From JABWBD01 sp040768665 (GTDB lineage: Bacteria > Planctomycetota > Planctomycetia > Pirellulales > Thermoguttaceae): a DNA stretch of 64,000 nt. Below, in pieces: positions 7,512 to 16,700 of the stretch. The position numbers were made by a program, and so were the translations under genes. Numbering within the stretch: position 1 is the first letter of the stretch; each line of letters opens with the position of its first letter. The notes beneath the pieces were generated by a model, which was not told the origin of the DNA, made no database searches, and saw nothing but the letters and a program-made list of their open reading frames with translations. Location of the stretch: positions 62,001 through 126,000 of the forward strand of contig JAXGMN010000023.1 in assembly GCA_040768665.1 (NCBI GenBank). Reading direction: 5' to 3'.

Positions 7512-7748
7512 ATGATTCTTGAACCTACGGCCGAATGGCCGCTAACTGAACTGATGAGCGTTGCCGAGCTTGAGCGATTCGCACCGGATTACCGGCCGGG
7601 CCTGTCCGACGATGAACTGGACCGGATGACCGTCGAGGACGCACAGCGCATCGTGGGCGGCATGGCGGCGTTCGCCCATCGGCGGCGATTGGTAGACCAG
7701 CAGGCCGGGTTGTCCGGCCGGAGTTCTTTTTCCAAGGAGGTACGATGA
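7512..7748 (+). CDS. Small unknown protein
   Basis: 78 residues, preceded by GAGGGGGA. The pattern 'ELMSVAELERFAPDYRPGLSDDELDRMTVEDAQRIVGGMAAFAHRRRL' is helical and acidic. It follows TerS by nine bases and overlaps the next ATG (ATGA), so it is part of the same transcript. No family recognised. It could be a packaging or interference accessory by position only. Confidence 0.55.
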   Translation: MILEPTAEWPLTELMSVAELERFAPDYRPGLSDDELDRMTVEDAQRIVGGMAAFAHRRRLVDQQAGLSGRSSFSKEVR

Positions 7749-7975
7749 CGCACAGACGACCAGGCGTTTCGCCGCTTGGCAGCGGTGCTGTTGACGGCAA
7801 CGATGCGGCGGTTTCGTTTCGGGAGGCTATCGACGCCAAGCAGCGGCTTGGCTCAAGCAAGGCGGACGCGATTCGCGCGATTGTTCGCGAGCGCCCCGAG
7901 CTGCACGCGGCGTTCGTCGAGGCGCACAACCGAGAGCACGGCCCCCCAAGCCCGTTTCGTGGCCGGCGGGGATGA
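7745..7975 (+). CDS. Small unknown protein
   Basis: 76 residues, ATGA-coupled to the previous gene. The core 'FREAIDAKQRLGSSKADAIRAIVRERPELHAAFVEAHNRE' is helical and recalls the short 'A..V....P.LH..F..A.N' motif near the C-terminus of the 8030-8536 protein. The two may share a domain. Function unknown. Confidence 0.5.
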   Translation: MTHRRPGVSPLGSGAVDGNDAAVSFREAIDAKQRLGSSKADAIRAIVRERPELHAAFVEAHNREHGPPSPFRGRRG

Positions 7976-8029
7976 TTCTATTTTCTTCGCCCGATGTGGG
8001 CGGAACACCTTTTGACGTGGAGAGTGAAT

Positions 8030-8536
8030 ATGTCTTGGATTACTAACAGAGAGTTGGTTGCACGCGGCGTTCCTCAGAGCGCCATTGATCGGGCGGTTGC
8101 CGAGCGGAAGCTGAAGGGCACCCGGCTATCGGGCGACGGAATGGCTTTCGACTCCGAGGCCGTCGACCGTTGGTTGGGCATCTCGCCCAAGGGAGGACAC
8201 GCGGACGACGGACCAGCGCCGGGCGAGTCGCGTACCGAATACTGGGCGCGCCGAGATGCCGAGCGATCTTCGACGGCCGGCACGCCTGCGCCGACATCGA
8301 GGCCGGCGGCGTTCCGATCGGCTGAAGAAACCATTGCCGTCTTGGCCGGTCATATCGTGGCTCAGGAGGGCGTTACGGAGCACGAAGCACGGCGGCGTGT
8401 CCTGCGCGATAGCGCGGACCTGCGGGCGAAATTGCACGCAGAGGCGAATCAGGATCACCCCGCGCGCGGCACCCGCCCGCGGCCTGACCTGGCCGACCGC
8501 GCGGCCGCGATGCGCGACAGCCTGCCGACGCGCTGA
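8030..8536 (+). CDS. Unknown protein with an N-terminal DNA-binding-like domain
   Basis: 168 residues from the ATG at 8030, chosen because GGAG (8019-8022) precedes it. An upstream ATG at 7994 has no ribosome site. 'SWITNRELVARGVPQSAIDRAVAERKLKGTRLSGDGMAFDSEAVDRWLG' has an excisionase-like layout (helix-turn-helix, wing, 'D...VDRWL'). The C-terminus has 'EETIAVLAGHIVAQEGVTEHEARRRVLRDSADLRAKLHAEAN'. Role unknown. Confidence 0.55.
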   Translation: MSWITNRELVARGVPQSAIDRAVAERKLKGTRLSGDGMAFDSEAVDRWLGISPKGGHADDGPAPGESRTEYWARRDAERSSTAGTPAPTSRPAAFRSAEETIAVLAGHIVAQEGVTEHEARRRVLRDSADLRAKLHAEANQDHPARGTRPRPDLADRAAAMRDSLPTR

Positions 8537-8575
8537 ATTGATTTTCCGACTTCACTTCACGAAAGGAAATTTCCC

Positions 8576-9603
8576 ATGGCAAAAAAACCAAGTCTTCCCG
8601 GCGCGGTTCGCCCAACGGCGACGGCGCTTGCCGATCCTCCGGCCGCGGCGACCAAAGCCGAGCCGGCGACCCCAGCGGCCGTACCGGCATCTGCCCTGGA
8701 CGTGTCCGAGGGCGAGATTGCGGAGATCGGCGCGGAGGCAGAGCGGCTGTCCCATGCGGCCGAAAACATCTTCTGCCGCCTGGCCGACGGCGCAACCTTG
8801 AGCGACGGCGAACTTGCCGTTCTCCGTCGTGTCGGTCCCGCGGTTGTTCCGCGAGACAACGGCCGATCTGCGCGGCGTTCGACCGATGGCTCCATACTGA
8901 GACGAGCCGCATCAAAGCGGTTCGCCAGCTACAGGCGAAAGCGGGTTCTGCCGCCGAGCGACAAGCGGCGCTCGAGGCGGCGAGCGCGGCCGAAGCGACA
9001 CTTGCGGCGCGTTCGCAAGAGATCGACCAGGCCATCGCCCGCCTGCAGACAGAGCGATCCGAGTTGACCGCGGCTGCTTCTACGGCCCGCACCGCCAGCG
9101 ATCACCGGCAGGCCGCGCTGCGCAAGTTGCGGCAGTCGAGTATTCTGCCCCCGTTCGTGGCCGATCGGCTTCAGCAGTTCGAGAGGCGTTGGAGCGCAGG
9201 AGATGGTCACCGCTTGGAGGCGGCGCGTAATCGGCTTTCCGTCCTCGAAGGACTCGCCGCGCTGGACGTGTCCCAGCGGAAGATGGTCCCCGGAGGATAT
9301 TCCGGCGGCAAGGATCTGGCGACCGTCGCCAGCTACGTCGAAGGACTCGCCGACTTCGGCCCGGATCCGTACAGCCGGCTGCGAGCGTTCGGTTTGCTCC
9401 GCGAGACTACGCGACCGCCCTACGGCTCGCAAATCGAGGTGACTCCCGATAGTCTCGACCGGCTGGCATGGAAAGCGTACCTGGACGGCCCGGTCGCGGC
9501 CGAGATCGAAAAGCTACGTCGAGAAATCGCGCGGCTGGAAACCGCCGAGACTGAGCATTTCAAGACCATGGCGACAATGGTCGACTACTACGTTCCCGGT
9601 TGA
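8576..9603 (+). pseudogene. Coiled-coil protein gene with a frameshift
   Basis: A start with a good ribosome site (GAAAGGAAA) opens 'MAKKPSLPGAVRPTATALADPPAAA...' in one frame. Protein-like sequence leaves that frame near 8840-8880 and continues in another as 'FDRWLHTETSRIKAVRQLQAKAGSAAERQAALEAASAAEATLAARSQ...' to the stop at 9603. The second part is a long Ala/Glu/Arg coiled coil, then a compact C-terminal domain ending 'FKTMATMVDYYVPG'. Restored, it would be about 340 residues. Either the gene is broken or the sequence has an indel. A similar short stretch in the third frame (RLFRETTADLRGV) hints at two nearby indels. Function unknown. Confidence 0.55.
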
Positions 9604-9651
9604 CCAGTTGAGTGTTTTTCGACTTCCCGATTTTCGATAGGAGACTTTTCA

Positions 9652-10020
9652 ATGACTACCACTCCCGTTTACTCGCATCGGTTGAACGAGGGAGACCGGC
9701 GATCCCTTGCCGGCGAGATTGCTTTGACAGACTCGCTAGACACGACCGCAATTATCGACTTTTCGCGGTCGGGGTCGGGTGCGATTGTTTTGCCGCAATG
9801 CCGGATTGCCGGGTTGGAATTTTACGGCGCGGCCAACGAGGATGGCCCGTTCGCGGCGGTGCTCGACGCGGCCGGCGACCCAGTGGCGCTGAGCGTCGAT
9901 CCGACCGACGCGCCGTTATTTGTTCCGATCCCCGCGGAGTGCGCGACCGCGCGATTTTTGAAGATCACCGTGCAGGATTGGGCCGAGCCAGTCGAGGCAG
10001 AGGTTTGCCTCAAATCGTGA
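9652..10020 (+). CDS. Unknown small beta-rich protein
   Basis: 122 residues, preceded by AGGAGA (9640-9645). The sequence is beta-rich and acidic ('RIAGLEFYGAANEDGPFAAVLDAAGDPVALSVDPTDAPLFVPIPAECATARFLKITVQD'), resembling a small structural or binding module rather than an enzyme. It could be a decoration or adhesion-like virion protein, but nothing proves this. Confidence 0.55.
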   Translation: MTTTPVYSHRLNEGDRRSLAGEIALTDSLDTTAIIDFSRSGSGAIVLPQCRIAGLEFYGAANEDGPFAAVLDAAGDPVALSVDPTDAPLFVPIPAECATARFLKITVQDWAEPVEAEVCLKS

Positions 10021-10164
10021 TGATCCATGTCGGCGCCCGCCGTCGGTCGGTTTTTCGCTCATTCCTGGCCGGCGGTGGGCTTTTCATCGCGCATGTCTGT
10101 TTAGGCCGCCCCGGTTGTTCGCTGGGCTACCGGCGAGCCGGGGCGGTTTTCGATCCTCGAGCCC

Positions 10165-10568
10165 GATTCTACGACCGGCAGGCCAAGGAACGAATGAGCG
10201 AGGGCGGCGGCGACAAGAAGAGCGAGAAGGCCAAGGGAAAATCGGGTAAGGAAAAATTACCTGACCCTATCGGCCAGTCTCGCGACCAGGCCGGCAAGGC
10301 CGTCGGCGTCAGCGGCAGAATGGTGGACGCTCTGACGCTTCGCGTCGTGCGATCCGAGGGCCATGGTCGACTCCTGAGTCGTCAGGGGCCCTCCGAGGCG
10401 TTCCTGAGGCATTCTGGTGCCCGCGAGTTCTACGACCGGCAGACCGCGACGTTGAAGCAGGGAGACAAAACGCCGGTTCCGGAAAAATTACCGGGACGGG
10501 ACAAAGGCGACTCTCGCGACCAGCCAGCGCGCGATGATGCGGCCGTCGCGGCCTGTGCGGGCGGGTGA
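10165..10568 (+). pseudogene. ParB-family gene fragment (with internal duplication)
   Basis: The frame reads 'FYDRQAKERMSEGGGDKKSEKAKGKSGKEKLPDPIGQSRDQAGKAVGVSGRMVDALTL', typical of the middle of planctomycete/phage ParB-like proteins (a 'FYxRxAKER...RDxAGKAVGVSG' segment). It then repeats an 'EFYDRQ...LPG...DSRDQPA' stretch. No start, ribosome site or N-terminal ParB domain is attached. Taken as a relic. Confidence 0.4.
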
Positions 10569-10795
10569 CTTGTCAATTTGACAAGTCGATTCCAGTTCCT
10601 TCTCCAACGCCTTCGTGGTGCCAATCTTGCTGGTGTCGATGATGCGGCCGTCGCGACCCGTCCTGACTTGGGAATTTCCCAAGTCGAGTTCGTCGCGGTA
10701 CTTGGCCACCGTTTTGTGGTCCACCCCGACATGCTCGGCAATCTGGTTGTCCGATAGTTTGGCGCCGTTGGGATGTTTCAACGCCTGACGCACCG
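10488..10795 (-). pseudogene. ParB/HTH gene fragment on the opposite strand
   Basis: Read on the minus strand, 'LAVRQALKHPNGAKLSDNQIAEHVGVDHKTVAKYRDELDLGNSQVRTGRDGRIID' is a helix-turn-helix followed by a TGRDGR motif. A second 'ARTGRDGRII' follows. This is the pattern found downstream of the ParB domain in plasmid-type ParB/methyltransferase proteins. It has no N-terminal domain and abuts a + strand fragment at its start, so it looks like rearranged debris. Confidence 0.4.
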
Positions 10796-10965
10796 CCAGG
10801 CCGGCGAGCTGCTGCGGGAGATGGAGAAGCAGAACGGCAGGCCGATCAAAAAAGGGTTGCAGGATGCAACCGTTATTCCTCCCGTGCTGCTTGAAGATCT
10901 CGGCATCGAGAGGATGCAGTCTCACCGCTGGCAAAAGGAAGGCGGTTCCACCGGATGGCAAGGCC
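10773..10965 (+). pseudogene. ParB-associated gene fragment
   Basis: 'AGELLREMEKQNGRPIKKGLQDATVIPPVLLEDLGIERMQSHRWQKE' matches the usual 'AGELLxEMEKxxGRP...LxDLGIxxxQSxRWQ' segment found in phage/plasmid ParB neighbours. It is truncated on both sides, and the following residues degenerate. Confidence 0.4.
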
Positions 10966-11008
10966 GGATGTTGCCCAGGGGCAACGTCAACCACGGGTTG
11001 ACTCGGGC

Positions 11009-11037
11009 TTGACAGGGGCCGGGCCGCGGATGATATT
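11009..11037 (+). promoter_or_regulatory. Predicted sigma-70-type promoter
   Basis: TTGACA (11009-11014), a 17-base spacer and GATATT (11032-11037) lie upstream of the last three genes of the element. About 210 bases of untranslated leader would follow before the GTG at 11248. Confidence 0.45.
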
Positions 11038-11247
11038 GGTGGCGATCGCGAGTGATCGGCACGACGCGACCGAGGGCTGCAAACCCTATCGAGGATTCTT
11101 GTCATGTGCCAGACCGTGGGCCCGGCTTTTCGTGGAACACCGAAGCGACGATCCGCCATAGGGCGGGTAGCAACGGGACTCCGGCGGTCCTCGACCGCTT
11201 TGCAACGGGAAGCCGGGCCCGCGGCCTTTCTTGAGGAGGTGTGTAGC

Positions 11248-11661
11248 GTGTCTACCCTATCTCGACCCCGTACCCGCCACGATGATCTTGCCGATCGGTT
11301 GACCCGGGCCACCGCCGGCGCCGTCAAGATCGAGTACGCCCCCGACGTCACGGTCGACGGCGACCCGGGCGCCGCAGGCCACCAGTGGAGACTGGAACTG
11401 TCCGTCGCGGCCGAAGAGGAAATTGGCCTCAGCGAGAGCTGGCTCGACGGCCGCGATGGACCCGTGCAGCCCCAGGTTGTCGCCACGGTTCGCCAGTGGG
11501 CCGCGCAGCTTTCCGCCCTGGCTGACCGCCTCGAAGGCCGGCAGCCCCACACCGGCGACGTGGAGCCGTCTGAGTCGATCCTTGACGTCGACGACGCCAG
11601 CCTCGAGGATTCGGCCATTCGACTTCCCCGCAACCCTTTGAACGGAGGGCCCCGGCAATGA
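11248..11661 (+). CDS. Unknown acidic protein
   Basis: 137 residues from the GTG at 11248, chosen because AGGAGGT (11234-11240) lies seven bases upstream. The longer frame from 11104 lacks a ribosome site. 'RLTRATAGAVKIEYAPDVTVDGDPGAAGHQWRLELSVAAEEEIGL' is beta-like and the rest helical and acidic. The stop overlaps the next ATG. No family recognised. Confidence 0.6.
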   Translation: MSTLSRPRTRHDDLADRLTRATAGAVKIEYAPDVTVDGDPGAAGHQWRLELSVAAEEEIGLSESWLDGRDGPVQPQVVATVRQWAAQLSALADRLEGRQPHTGDVEPSESILDVDDASLEDSAIRLPRNPLNGGPRQ

Positions 11662-12008
11662 CACGATCCGAATACTATGCTGGCACGTGGGACGGTATCT
11701 GTTGCACGTGCGGAGGAAACTACTTCCAGACCCGAGGCAACACCACATGCTTGTCGTGCAACGCCCAGCGGCAAGATGAGATTGCCCAGGGGCTGGTCTT
11801 CGAAGAGGATTCCGTCGACGAGCCTCCGCCGCGGCCGGTCTATACCCATACGTGTTCGAGGTGTGGGAACAAAACGTTTGGCTTCTCACCCCGGAAGCCG
11901 ACGCCGCGGTGTGAGAGGTGCCATGCTGGCTGGATGGTTTGCGACCTGATCGTAGACCCTTCGACCGAAACCACCGTTCAGGCCGAACGGGAAGGCGGTG
12001 TGGAATGA
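11658..12008 (+). CDS. Double zinc-ribbon protein
   Basis: 116 residues, ATGA-coupled. Two Cys4-type ribbons are visible: C15/C16/C18 with CLSC (31-34), and CSRC (66-69) with CERC (85-88). This suggests a structural-zinc, nucleic-acid or protein-binding module. It sits between two unknown genes under the same candidate promoter, so the three form a small operon at the end of the element. Target unknown. Confidence 0.6.
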   Translation: MTRSEYYAGTWDGICCTCGGNYFQTRGNTTCLSCNAQRQDEIAQGLVFEEDSVDEPPPRPVYTHTCSRCGNKTFGFSPRKPTPRCERCHAGWMVCDLIVDPSTETTVQAEREGGVE

Positions 12009-12274
12009 CCACCCTTCCCATCGAAGCCTACGTCCAGACCGACGGCCCCTGGCAGCCTGCCGCACTGGTTGACCGGCCCGGCGGCCCGGTGGTAATCGTC
12101 GACCAGGACGATCGGCCCCGCGGCCCCGGCGACGTGATGGGCATCAGGCCGATGGTGGCGGACGAGGACTTGCCCGCGGCCGACGAGCTCCTCCATCGTG
12201 CTGTGGCAGCCGGTTTCGTTGTGATCGGCTGGAAAGCCGGCAGGAGGAGGTTTGTCGGCCATGGCGCCGGCTGA
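12005..12274 (+). CDS. Unknown small protein
   Basis: 89 residues, ATGA overlap with the zinc-ribbon gene. The sequence 'WQPAALVDRPGGPVVIVDQDDRPRGPGDVMGIRPMVADEDLPAADELLHRAVAAGFVVIGWK' may form a small beta/alpha fold. It is the last gene before the right flanking repeat. No family recognised. Confidence 0.5.
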   Translation: MTTLPIEAYVQTDGPWQPAALVDRPGGPVVIVDQDDRPRGPGDVMGIRPMVADEDLPAADELLHRAVAAGFVVIGWKAGRRRFVGHGAG

Positions 12275-12872
12275 GCCCCTCGACCCCGCGCTCACTGTTG
12301 CCACGCCCCGCCGGTCCCAGCGGCCGAGTGGGGCGTTTTCGTTGCGGCCGGTTCTGCTCTGACACCCGAGGTGTCATGACACCTGAGGACGCACATTCGC
12401 AACCATGGAGAAACACTTTAGGCCATTTCCCGCCTTGTTCCCCACCCGCCGCTAAAGCATTGCACCGCAAGAGTCTACGGCTATTGTTGGCAGGAAAAGC
12501 TAAGCAGGGCACCACACACGGCCGCCCGCAGCAACTGCTCCTTCCCTACAGCAGTTCGCGTCCGCTCGAGATTCGCAGCGAGACTCCCTCCCCGGCCGAT
12601 GGCAAAGCCTCGCGTCGGCCGCATATCGGCGACCTTCCCACCCAGAAGCGCGTGGCCACCAAATGCCCTCCGTTCTGAGAAATCGCAGACTTGGTGGCCA
12701 CACTCGGCGACCGCAATCGTCAGCACAGAGCAAAGGTTTATGCCCTTGTCCCGCCGTAGTCGCACTTTGTCGCCCGCCGCTCTCGAACTCCTCCCTGCTG
12801 TCCCCCGCCTCAAAAGCCTTTTCTTCTGCTACAATGTCGATTCCTTGGAAGACCGCAGCGTCGGGAGTGCCC
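12275..12872. other. Intergenic region at the right end of the element
   Basis: No gene seen. It contains a short palindromic pair of 'gacacc..ggtgtcatgacacc' near 12360-12380, the right flanking hairpin repeat (12529-12703) and the leader of tyrA. A TACAAT at 12830-12835 could be its -10 box, without a clear -35 box. Confidence 0.6.
12529..12703 (+). repeat. Right flanking long hairpin repeat (candidate attR)
   Basis: Direct-orientation partner of 851-1028. The arms GTGGCCACCAA (12653-12663) and TTGGTGGCCAC (12691-12701) are perfectly complementary around the conserved TCCGTTCTGAGAAATCGC loop. Confidence 0.75.
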
Positions 12873-13718
12873 ATGAAAAGGTACGACACGGTAGCCATTG
12901 TTGGGGCCGGGCTGATCGGAGGATCGATCGGATTGGCACTGCGCGAGCGTGGGCTGGCCGAGAAGGTAATCGGAATCGGCCGCCGCCAGTCGAGCCTCCG
13001 TGCGGCTCGCAGGGTCGGGGCCGTGACGAACACCACGATCGACCTGGCGAAAGGCGTGGCCGACGCGGAACTCGTCGTGATCTGCACGCCGGTGGCGCGG
13101 ATCGTCGAGCATGCCTTCCAATCCGCGGAAAACTGCCCCGAGGGAACGCTGATTACCGATGCCGGCAGCACCAAGCAGGTGATCGTCGAGCAGCTCGACG
13201 GAAACCTCCCTCGCAACTGCCGCTTCTTGGGAAGCCATCCGCTGGCCGGAGGCGAAAAAGCCGGGGCCTCGCATGCCGCCGCTGATCTGTTTGAGGGCCG
13301 GGTGGCCATTCTCACGCCCACGGTCAACACCCACGCCGAGGATTTCGACGAACTGGAGCAGTTCTGGTCCGCCCTCGGCTCCGTGGTCATTCAGATGAGT
13401 CCAGCCGATCACGATCGCGCTTTGGCCGTCACGAGTCACCTGCCCCATGCGGTCGCCGCCGTGTTGGCTTCGATGCTCCCGGAAAGCCTCTTTCGGTTCT
13501 CCGGCGCCGGGTTTCACGACACGACCCGCGTGGCCGGCGGCGAGACGGAGCTTTGGAAACAGATCTTCGCCGCCAACCGTACCAATCTTTTGGCCGCACT
13601 CGACCAGTTCGGCCAGCGTCTGCATGCGCTTCGGACATCTCTGGAACAAAACGACGAAAATGCCGTCGAAGAACTCCTACGTCTAGCGAAAAAGAATCGA
13701 GATGCTTTGGGAAGTTGA
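12873..13718 (+). CDS. tyrA: Prephenate dehydrogenase (TyrA)
   Basis: 281 residues from the ATG at 12873, preceded by GGGAG. The Rossmann motif GAGLIGG (11-17) opens an NAD(P)-binding domain, and 'GSHPLAGGEKAGASHA' holds the catalytic His of the family. The C-terminal helical dimerisation domain is complete. It oxidatively decarboxylates prephenate (or arogenate) in tyrosine synthesis. No ACT domain is attached. Its 3' end overlaps the purL start by 17 bases, an operon-like junction between unrelated pathways. Confidence 0.92.
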   Translation: MKRYDTVAIVGAGLIGGSIGLALRERGLAEKVIGIGRRQSSLRAARRVGAVTNTTIDLAKGVADAELVVICTPVARIVEHAFQSAENCPEGTLITDAGSTKQVIVEQLDGNLPRNCRFLGSHPLAGGEKAGASHAAADLFEGRVAILTPTVNTHAEDFDELEQFWSALGSVVIQMSPADHDRALAVTSHLPHAVAAVLASMLPESLFRFSGAGFHDTTRVAGGETELWKQIFAANRTNLLAALDQFGQRLHALRTSLEQNDENAVEELLRLAKKNRDALGS

Positions 13719-16700
13719 TATCTATCCCCGCGCGGCGCAACCCGACCTGATCGGTTCGCAGGTGGCCGCCGATGCCGCGGATCTTGGGCTGGCAGACTCG
13801 CTCGCGGTGACCGCAGCGCGGGGGTACCTGATCCAGGGCGACTTGAGTCGCGAGCAGGTGTCGCGTATCGCCAATGAGTTGCTGGCCGACCGGGTCGTCG
13901 AACGAACCGTAGTCGCTCCCGCCGGCGACCCGTCGCTGGTCGCGGCACCCGACGGCCGCGTGCACCTGATCCACGTGTTGCCCAAGCCGGGCGTCACCGA
14001 TCCGGTGGCCCAGAGTGCGTTGGCCGCCATTGCCGACTTCGGGATCGAGGCTCACGCCGTTCGCACACTGAAAAAATATTGGATTTCGCGACTGCCCGAC
14101 GAGCAGGTTCGGCTGCTGTCGTCCAAAGTCCTGGCGAACGACGCGATCGAGCAGGTCATCGTCGGACCATTGTCGTTTTCGCTCCTGGAAGTGGGATCGG
14201 CTTACCAATTCCACCCCATCACGGTGCCGATCCGCCAGATGGATGACGACGCGCTGGTGCGGCTCAGCCGCGAGGGTCAGCTTTATCTTTCCCTGGTCGA
14301 GATGCAGACGATCCAGACGTATTACCGCTCGCTCGATCGCGATCCGACGGATGCCGAACTGGAGACGATCGCTCAGACCTGGAGCGAGCACTGCAGCCAC
14401 AAAACCCTCGCCGGCCGGATCCGCTATCGCGATGACCACGGCGAGCGGCACTTCGAGAACATGCTTCGCGAGACGGTTTTCGCGGCAACGCAGGAAATCC
14501 GCGCCAAGCTCGCCGACCGGGACTGGTGCGTGAGCGTGTTCCGCGACAACGCGGGGGTGATCCGCTTCGACGACCAGTACAACGTCGTCTTCAAGGTCGA
14601 GACCCACAACCACCCCTCGGCTCTGGAGCCGTACGGCGGTGCGAATACGGGCATCGGCGGCGTGATCCGCGATCCGATGGGCACCGGCCTGGGCGCCAAG
14701 CCGATCTGCAACACCGACGTCTTCTGCTTTGCTCCGCCCGACACGCCGGCCGACCAGTTGCCGCCCGGCGTCCTTCACCCTCGCCGGGTGATGAAGGGCG
14801 TGGTGGCCGGTGTCCGCGATTACGGCAACCGGATGGGACTCCCGACCGTCAACGGCGCGATCTACTTCGATCCCCGCTATCTCGGCAACCCGCTGGTCTA
14901 TTGCGGCAACGTGGGCCTGATCCCCGGCGACAAATCGAGCAAAGAGGCCAGGGCCGGCGACCTGATCGTGGCCGTCGGCGGACGCACCGGCCGCGACGGC
15001 ATCCATGGCGCGACGTTTAGCTCGGCGGAGCTTACCAGCCAGAGCGAATCGCTCTCCGGTGGCGCCGTGCAAATCGGCAACGCCATCACCGAGAAGATGG
15101 TCCTCGACGTGCTCATGGTCGCTCGCGACCGCGGGCTGTACAACGCCGTGACCGACTGCGGCGCCGGCGGGTTTTCCAGTGCCGTGGGCGAGATGGGCGA
15201 GGAGATCGGCGCCGAGGTCTGGCTCGACCGCGCCCCGCTCAAATACGAGGGGCTTTCGTACACCGAGATCTGGATCTCCGAGGCCCAGGAGCGCATGGTC
15301 CTCTCGGTTCCTCCGGACAAATGGGACGCGCTTCACGACCTCTGCCGATCCGAGGGCGTGGAAGCGACCGTGATCGGCCAATTCGTGCCGACGGGGCGTC
15401 TGGTCCTGAAATACAACGACCAGCAGGTTGCCGATCTGTCGATGCAGTTCCTCCACGGTGGCCGCCCCCCGGTCGTCCGCGAGGCGGTCTACCAGCCTCC
15501 GGCACTTCAGCCACTTGCCTTCCCCAAGGACGATTCGTGGGACTACACCCCCTCGCTGCGGCAGATCCTCGGTTCGTTGAACGTGGCGAGCAAGCACTGG
15601 GTCATTCGCCAGTACGATCATGAGGTGCAGGGTGGCAGCGTGATCAAACCGTTGGTCGGTGTCCGCAACGATGGGCCGAGCGACGCCGCCGTCCTGCGAC
15701 CGGTCTTGAACTCCCGCCGCGGACTTGTGATCGCTTGCGGCATGAATCCCTGTTACGGCGATTTGGATACCTACTGGATGGCCGCCAGCGCGATCGATGA
15801 GGCGGTGCGAAACTGTGTCGCGGTCGGGGCCGACCCGGAGCGGATCGCCATCCTCGACAATTTCTGTTGGGGCAATACCGAACGACCCGAAACGCTCGGC
15901 TCGCTGGTCCGCGCCGCCTTGGCTTGCCACGACGTTGCCGTCGCACTGGGTACTCCCTTCATCAGTGGCAAGGACAGCCTGAATAATGAGTTCCGCCCCG
16001 AGAATGCCGCCGAGCCGATCTCCATCCCACCGTCGCTGCTGATCAGCGCGATCGGGCAGATCGACGACGTCCATCGCTGCGTGACCATGGACCTCAAGCA
16101 ACCTGGCAGCTACCTGTACCTGGTCGGCCTGACGAAGGAAGAATTGGGCGGTTCCCATTATGCGGCCGCGATGGGGCTGCGAGGCGGGCAGGTTCCCCGG
16201 GTCGATACCCGGCAGGCCCGCGATATCTTTCTCGCCGGTCACCGAGCGATTCATGCCGGTCTGGTGCGGGCGTGCCACGACTTGAGCGAGGGCGGGCTGG
16301 CCGTGGCGCTGGCCGAAATGGCCTTTGCCGGCGGACTCGGCGCACGGGTGGAACTGGGCCGCGTCCCGCAGGCGATCCCCGGCGACAACGAGTCGGCTTC
16401 GAGAGCGAAAAGCCTCGCTCCGCGTCTTCGCAAGCAACCACTCCATCCGCTGAGCACGTACGGCCCCGCAAATGCCGTGCTTCTGTTCAGCGAGTCGAAC
16501 ACGCGGCTGCTGTGCGAAGTCCGTCCCGAGAATGCCGATGCCTTTGAGACACTACTCGCCGATCTGCCACACGCGATGATTGGCGAAGTATCCGAGGGCG
16601 CGGCGCTTGAGATTCTTGGCATTCCCCGCCCCTCGCCCGACGATTCCGGTCGCGGCCCCGTCGAACTCGTAACGCCGCTGGTCGTCGAGGCAGACATCGC

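Larger units (their letters stand above)
851..12703 (+). mobile_element. Integrated element, possibly a phage satellite (PICI-like)
   Basis: Direct repeats of about 175 bp flank an 11.7-kb block whose confident genes all point one way: tyrosine recombinase, HTH proteins, ParB-like protein, O-like initiator, AAA loader, Nu1-like small terminase and short unknown proteins. No portal, large terminase, capsid or tail gene is visible. Integrase, excisionase-like HTH, replication module and orphan TerS without structural genes is the logic of phage-inducible chromosomal islands. Alternatives are a decayed prophage or an integrative plasmid, for which ParB would also fit. The flanking repeats belong to a dispersed family, so the exact boundary is uncertain. 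Confidence 0.6.

Noticed and set aside
10488..11849. 453-codon minus-strand protein in the element
   Set aside because: Only the last ~100 codons look like protein (ParB/HTH shard). The rest is antisense to the gene at 11248 and to non-coding leader.
13429..16446. 1,005-codon open frame antisense to purL
   Set aside because: It lies wholly inside purL, has Arg/His/Asp-rich shadow composition, and arises from the high GC at third positions.
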